This document shows, one piece after another, positions 4,752 to 7,619 of a stretch of DNA of 7,619 bases (its first letter is position 1; each line of letters begins with the position of its first letter). The stretch covers positions 1-7,619 of the forward strand of contig JAGRMP010000592.1 of assembly GCA_020441225.1 (NCBI GenBank), read 5' to 3'. Below the pieces are notes generated by a model. That model had not been told where the DNA came from and made no database searches. It worked only from the letters and a program-made list of their open reading frames with translations. The position numbers and the translations under genes were made by a program. The stretch is from Maritimibacter sp. (GTDB lineage Bacteria; Pseudomonadota; Alphaproteobacteria; Rhodobacterales; Rhodobacteraceae).

Positions 4752-6650
4752 ATGAAAACTAAGACCTTTCAGGACCTCATCGATGAGGGACAGCAGGACG
4801 AGCGCAAGACGACGCGGCAGTATGCGAAGCACCTCGAACGGTGCATCCAGATGTTCGCCGATGTGCCCCGGGACATCCTGCGCCGTCCGGTCGACCTCGC
4901 GCTCTACTTGGCGATCGCACCGAAGTTCTCGAAGAAGAAGCGGCGTTTGGTGCGCGCGATCGAGAAACGCGGAATGCGTGTGACGACCTACAAGCAATAC
5001 CAAGCTGATGGCCGTCGTATGATCGAGACCTATACCGGCGAGTTGGCCGAGCGGCTTGCGCTTCGCGAACGCGACGACGGCTGGGCGGCGGCGCGGGCGC
5101 GGCTCGTCGACCTCGCATCGGCAAACCTCGTCCGGGAAGAGAGCGTCGCCCAGCTTGCGAAGATCACGTCGATCGCGCGGTCGCAGGATATCGACGTCGG
5201 TGAACTGACCAGGGACAAGGTCATCGCACTCCGTGACCACTGCGGGACAAGCGACGACTGGACCAAGGTCAAATCCGGTGCGCGGACGCTCGACAAGCTC
5301 CGGGAGTTTCCGACCTTGCTCGACCTCCTCCCTGCGACCGAAATCGGCGATCTCTCCAAGGTGTTCCGGTTTGACTGTGCTGTCCCGGCGCATCTCGAAC
5401 GCGAAATAGACGAATGGATCCAGTCCGCGACCAAGACTGTGCCGGACCTTGCGACTGAACAGGGCAGGGACATGGCAACCGACATCTACGCCGATGGCAC
5501 CATTGGGATCTATGTCGCCGCGTTCCGCAAATACGTCGGCGCGGCGGGGCGCGTTCGCGATCTTGCCCCTGTCAACGGGATGTTCGGTCTGATGTCGCCC
5601 GTGACGGCCGAGAAGATCGTGGTCAAACTCGTTGAAGAGACGAAGCGTCCCGGCGGCCTCTCGCCAAGGTCTCTGTTTTCTTACATCGACAAGATCCGGT
5701 TGACCCTGGAGTCCCGCGGCCACCTCGATGAAGCCCACCATTTCAAGGCGCTCTGCAACAGCTTGCCGGTCCTGATCGAAGGACGTGAGGCCGGCCGGTT
5801 CATGGCGCCCGGGGTCCAGGAGTGGTGTGAGACCCTGCTCTTGGATCCGAAGCGCCTGGCGCTGTTCGAAACGCAGCACTTACATTATGCCGAGCACGCG
5901 CGGGAGGCGCTGTCGACCGCCCGGGCCGTTGGCATCGATCTGAAGGCGTTTGCCGCGGGCGCCGCGCTCGACGCGGACCAGGTTCCGGTCGCGAAAAAGC
6001 TGCTGCGGCGCGCCCGGATGTTCGGGGTGTGCGCGGCCTTCGCGGCGATCGAACTCGAGGGCGCGCCCTACAGGAAATCCAACACGCTGGCGCTCGAAGG
6101 GAGCGGTCGTCTCCAGACGTTTTTCGATCACAGTTCGGCCGCCGAACCCTACTTCGAGATCAGAATCCCGAATGAACTGCTCAAAAACGGGGAAGCGATG
6201 ACGAAACGGCAGCAGAGCTTGCCGCCGTCGAAATTCGTGCGCGGGGAGGAAGGCTGCTTTGGCTTCGACATCCTCGAGTTCTACCTGCGCGAAATTCGCC
6301 CGCTGTTCGGCGGCCACACAGAGAGCGATTTCCTGTTTCCGGCGATCGAACCGGTCGCAAAGCATCTGGTGGTCCAGACGTTTGATGGCTGGCTCGGGGT
6401 GTGCTCGTCGGAAGTGGGGATCACGCTGACGGCGCACAACTACCGACACGGCTTCGCTTCGGTGGAAATCAATGAAGACCCGACATGCTTCGAAACCCTG
6501 TCGATGGTGACAGGGGACTCAGTTTCCGTCCTGCGCAAGCACTATGCGTTCATTTTGCGCGAAAGGCACCAGAGGACCATGCAGAGTGCTCGTGCCGCGC
6601 GACGCAGGAGCTACGCGTCCGGACAGGCCTTTCGGTCGGCGGCGGCGTGA
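4752..6650 (+). CDS. Large tyrosine recombinase (integrase) with Asp at the second catalytic His position
   Basis: Tyrosine recombinases cut and rejoin DNA through a covalent tyrosine link. This one has 632 residues, longer than the usual 300-450. Residues 1-100 form a helical N-terminal region rich in Arg/Lys, and about 110-430 hold core-binding-like helices. The catalytic region follows. Box I is Arg441 in APYRKSNTLALE, and a likely beta-hairpin Lys is Lys485 in MTKRQQSLPP. Box II is AHNYRH, with His562 and Arg565. The nucleophile is Tyr598 in LRKHYAF. The spacing from box II Arg to the third-box residue (24) and from that residue to Tyr (9) matches XerD and lambda Int, but the residue itself is Asp589 (in VTGDS) where His or Trp is usual. 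The gene overlaps the next by one base (TGATG), so the two are probably translated together. Confidence 0.9.
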   Translation: MKTKTFQDLIDEGQQDERKTTRQYAKHLERCIQMFADVPRDILRRPVDLALYLAIAPKFSKKKRRLVRAIEKRGMRVTTYKQYQADGRRMIETYTGELAERLALRERDDGWAAARARLVDLASANLVREESVAQLAKITSIARSQDIDVGELTRDKVIALRDHCGTSDDWTKVKSGARTLDKLREFPTLLDLLPATEIGDLSKVFRFDCAVPAHLEREIDEWIQSATKTVPDLATEQGRDMATDIYADGTIGIYVAAFRKYVGAAGRVRDLAPVNGMFGLMSPVTAEKIVVKLVEETKRPGGLSPRSLFSYIDKIRLTLESRGHLDEAHHFKALCNSLPVLIEGREAGRFMAPGVQEWCETLLLDPKRLALFETQHLHYAEHAREALSTARAVGIDLKAFAAGAALDADQVPVAKKLLRRARMFGVCAAFAAIELEGAPYRKSNTLALEGSGRLQTFFDHSSAAEPYFEIRIPNELLKNGEAMTKRQQSLPPSKFVRGEEGCFGFDILEFYLREIRPLFGGHTESDFLFPAIEPVAKHLVVQTFDGWLGVCSSEVGITLTAHNYRHGFASVEINEDPTCFETLSMVTGDSVSVLRKHYAFILRERHQRTMQSARAARRRSYASGQAFRSAAA

Positions 6651-7619
6651 TGTCCATGTTGGCTGTCTTCGAGAAGGCCCATTGGCAGTATTTTCGGCAT
6701 GTCTCGGGATTGGATCAGCTTTCGCCGACGGCGATCTTTGCGGCAGACGACTTCTTCGATTTCGTGTCCGAGCGCGGGCTTGCCGCGCCGACTGAACAGG
6801 ACCTTATGGTCTGGGGGAGGTTGAGGAAGGACCATGACCCGCACGACAGCCTGACCGCCCTGCGCGACGCGATGAACGTGTTGGTCCCGGCGCTTTGCGA
6901 TCTCATCGAGACGGCGAGGACAGCCTCGCTTGCGGCCACCGAGTGCCAGAGCAAGGATGATGCGGCCGAGAGGAAGCAACAGGGGGTCGCGTTCGAACCG
7001 TGGGATCCGATCGCGCCGTCTCCCCGAAAAACGCCCGAGCGGACCGTATCGATCGACCCGCGAATGCTGCCGGAGGCGTTTCAGACGACACTTCGGCGGA
7101 TGGCGCAGGGGTTGCCATCGCACGGTGTTCGCGCGCCAGCGCGGGATATCGTGAAGCGGATGCGCGAGAAGCTCTGCCAGTTCGCGTTTTCCGCCGAGCG
7201 GGCGGATCTGCCGGTCGATCTGACCCTCGACGCGATCGACCGGTATGAGCGTGACGTCACCGAGCGGAGCCGCAACGGCCCAAATGGGATGCGTTGGGCG
7301 ACGGTGCGCGCCTCGATCGAGGAGCTGCACCGGTTCACGCGTTACATCGGCGCACCTTCGGACATCATGGCCGAGCTCGGCAAGCGGCGGAATATACTTG
7401 AGGCGCGTGAGAAGGGGCAACGCTCCCTGAAACTTTTCCAGCTTGCACGGACCGGTCAAACCACCGACAGCGTTCTGGACCAGGCCGAGCACCTCCTCTC
7501 CGCCGCCCCGGCCGAACCGGATCCGCGCCGACGTCACAACATGCGCAACGGCGCCGCCGTTCTCGGCATTTTCGCGAACGTGCCGTTGCGGAACGCTTCG
7601 GCGAACCTGGTGCTTGGGG
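6650..7619 (+). CDS. Second recombinase-like gene, N-terminal 323 codons (3' end outside window)
   Basis: An uninterrupted frame runs from the ATG at 6650 to the right edge. The ATG shares its A with the TGA of the preceding recombinase and has no ribosome site of its own, which points to translational coupling. An ATG at 6656 is an alternative start. Residues 1-90 (ending DSLTALRDAMNVLVPAL) look like a helical DNA-binding domain. About 160-255 (MREKLCQFAFSAERADLPV, then SIEELHRFTRYIG) look like a core-binding domain. RRRHNMRNGAAVLGIF followed by VPLRNASANLVLG fits the entry into the catalytic domain, with Arg314 (codon 7589-7591) as the box I arginine. The other catalytic residues would lie downstream and cannot be seen. 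It is a different protein from its neighbour, not a duplicate. It is called a tyrosine recombinase by pattern and context. Confidence 0.75.
   Translation, partial: MSMLAVFEKAHWQYFRHVSGLDQLSPTAIFAADDFFDFVSERGLAAPTEQDLMVWGRLRKDHDPHDSLTALRDAMNVLVPALCDLIETARTASLAATECQSKDDAAERKQQGVAFEPWDPIAPSPRKTPERTVSIDPRMLPEAFQTTLRRMAQGLPSHGVRAPARDIVKRMREKLCQFAFSAERADLPVDLTLDAIDRYERDVTERSRNGPNGMRWATVRASIEELHRFTRYIGAPSDIMAELGKRRNILEAREKGQRSLKLFQLARTGQTTDSVLDQAEHLLSAAPAEPDPRRRHNMRNGAAVLGIFANVPLRNASANLVLG

Larger units (their letters stand above)
2595..7619 (+). mobile_element. Putative multi-recombinase integration module, ends not visible
   Basis: Four co-directional genes follow sbcC: a recombinase-like protein without catalytic motifs, a small helix-turn-helix protein, a complete tyrosine recombinase and an overlapping second recombinase-like gene. 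Tandem overlapping tyrosine recombinases are established in Tn554-type transposons and recombinase-in-trio elements, usually with three recombinase genes, so a third may follow beyond the window. No terminal repeats, att core or cargo can be identified here. The label is inference from gene content. Confidence 0.45.

Overview
The window is GC-rich throughout, with codons strongly ending in G or C. Together with the style of the SbcC C-terminus and of the recombinases, this suggests an alphaproteobacterium, perhaps near Rhodobacterales. That placement is inferred from protein style and composition, because no ribosomal RNA or other taxonomic marker is present.

Layout, left to right, with all genes on the + strand. 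(1) Positions 1-1883 hold the 3' part of sbcC, the ATPase and zinc-hook subunit of the SbcCD nuclease. Its 5' part lies outside the window. (2) Positions 1884-2594 are about 710 bases with no convincing gene. They carry a degenerate 21-bp tandem repeat array closed by a small inverted repeat, a phased cluster of GGAAT motifs, and several hairpins and palindromes just before the next gene. (3) Positions 2595-3845 encode an unrecognised protein of about 416 residues. Its segments look like the DNA-binding N-terminal halves of tyrosine recombinases, but no catalytic domain is visible. (4) Positions 3846-4079 are a spacer with a perfect 9-bp stem-loop. (5) Positions 4080-4643 encode a small protein with two helix-turn-helix-like segments. 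Its ribosome binding site and ATG are buried in a near-perfect 12-bp hairpin. (6) Positions 4644-4751 are an AT-richer leader with a terminator-like hairpin and a 19-bp-phased direct repeat. (7) Positions 4752-6650 encode a large tyrosine recombinase in which the second catalytic histidine position is Asp. (8) From 6650 to the window edge, overlapping the previous stop by one base, runs a second large recombinase-like gene that is cut off exactly at its first catalytic arginine.

The simplest reading is that a multi-recombinase integration module sits downstream of sbcC. It would consist of two or more co-translated tyrosine recombinases, a non-catalytic recombinase-like partner and a small DNA-binding regulator or directionality factor. 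Known systems with several tandem tyrosine recombinases, such as Tn554-type and recombinase-in-trio elements, make this organisation plausible. The ends of the element and any cargo are not visible, so mobility is inferred rather than shown.
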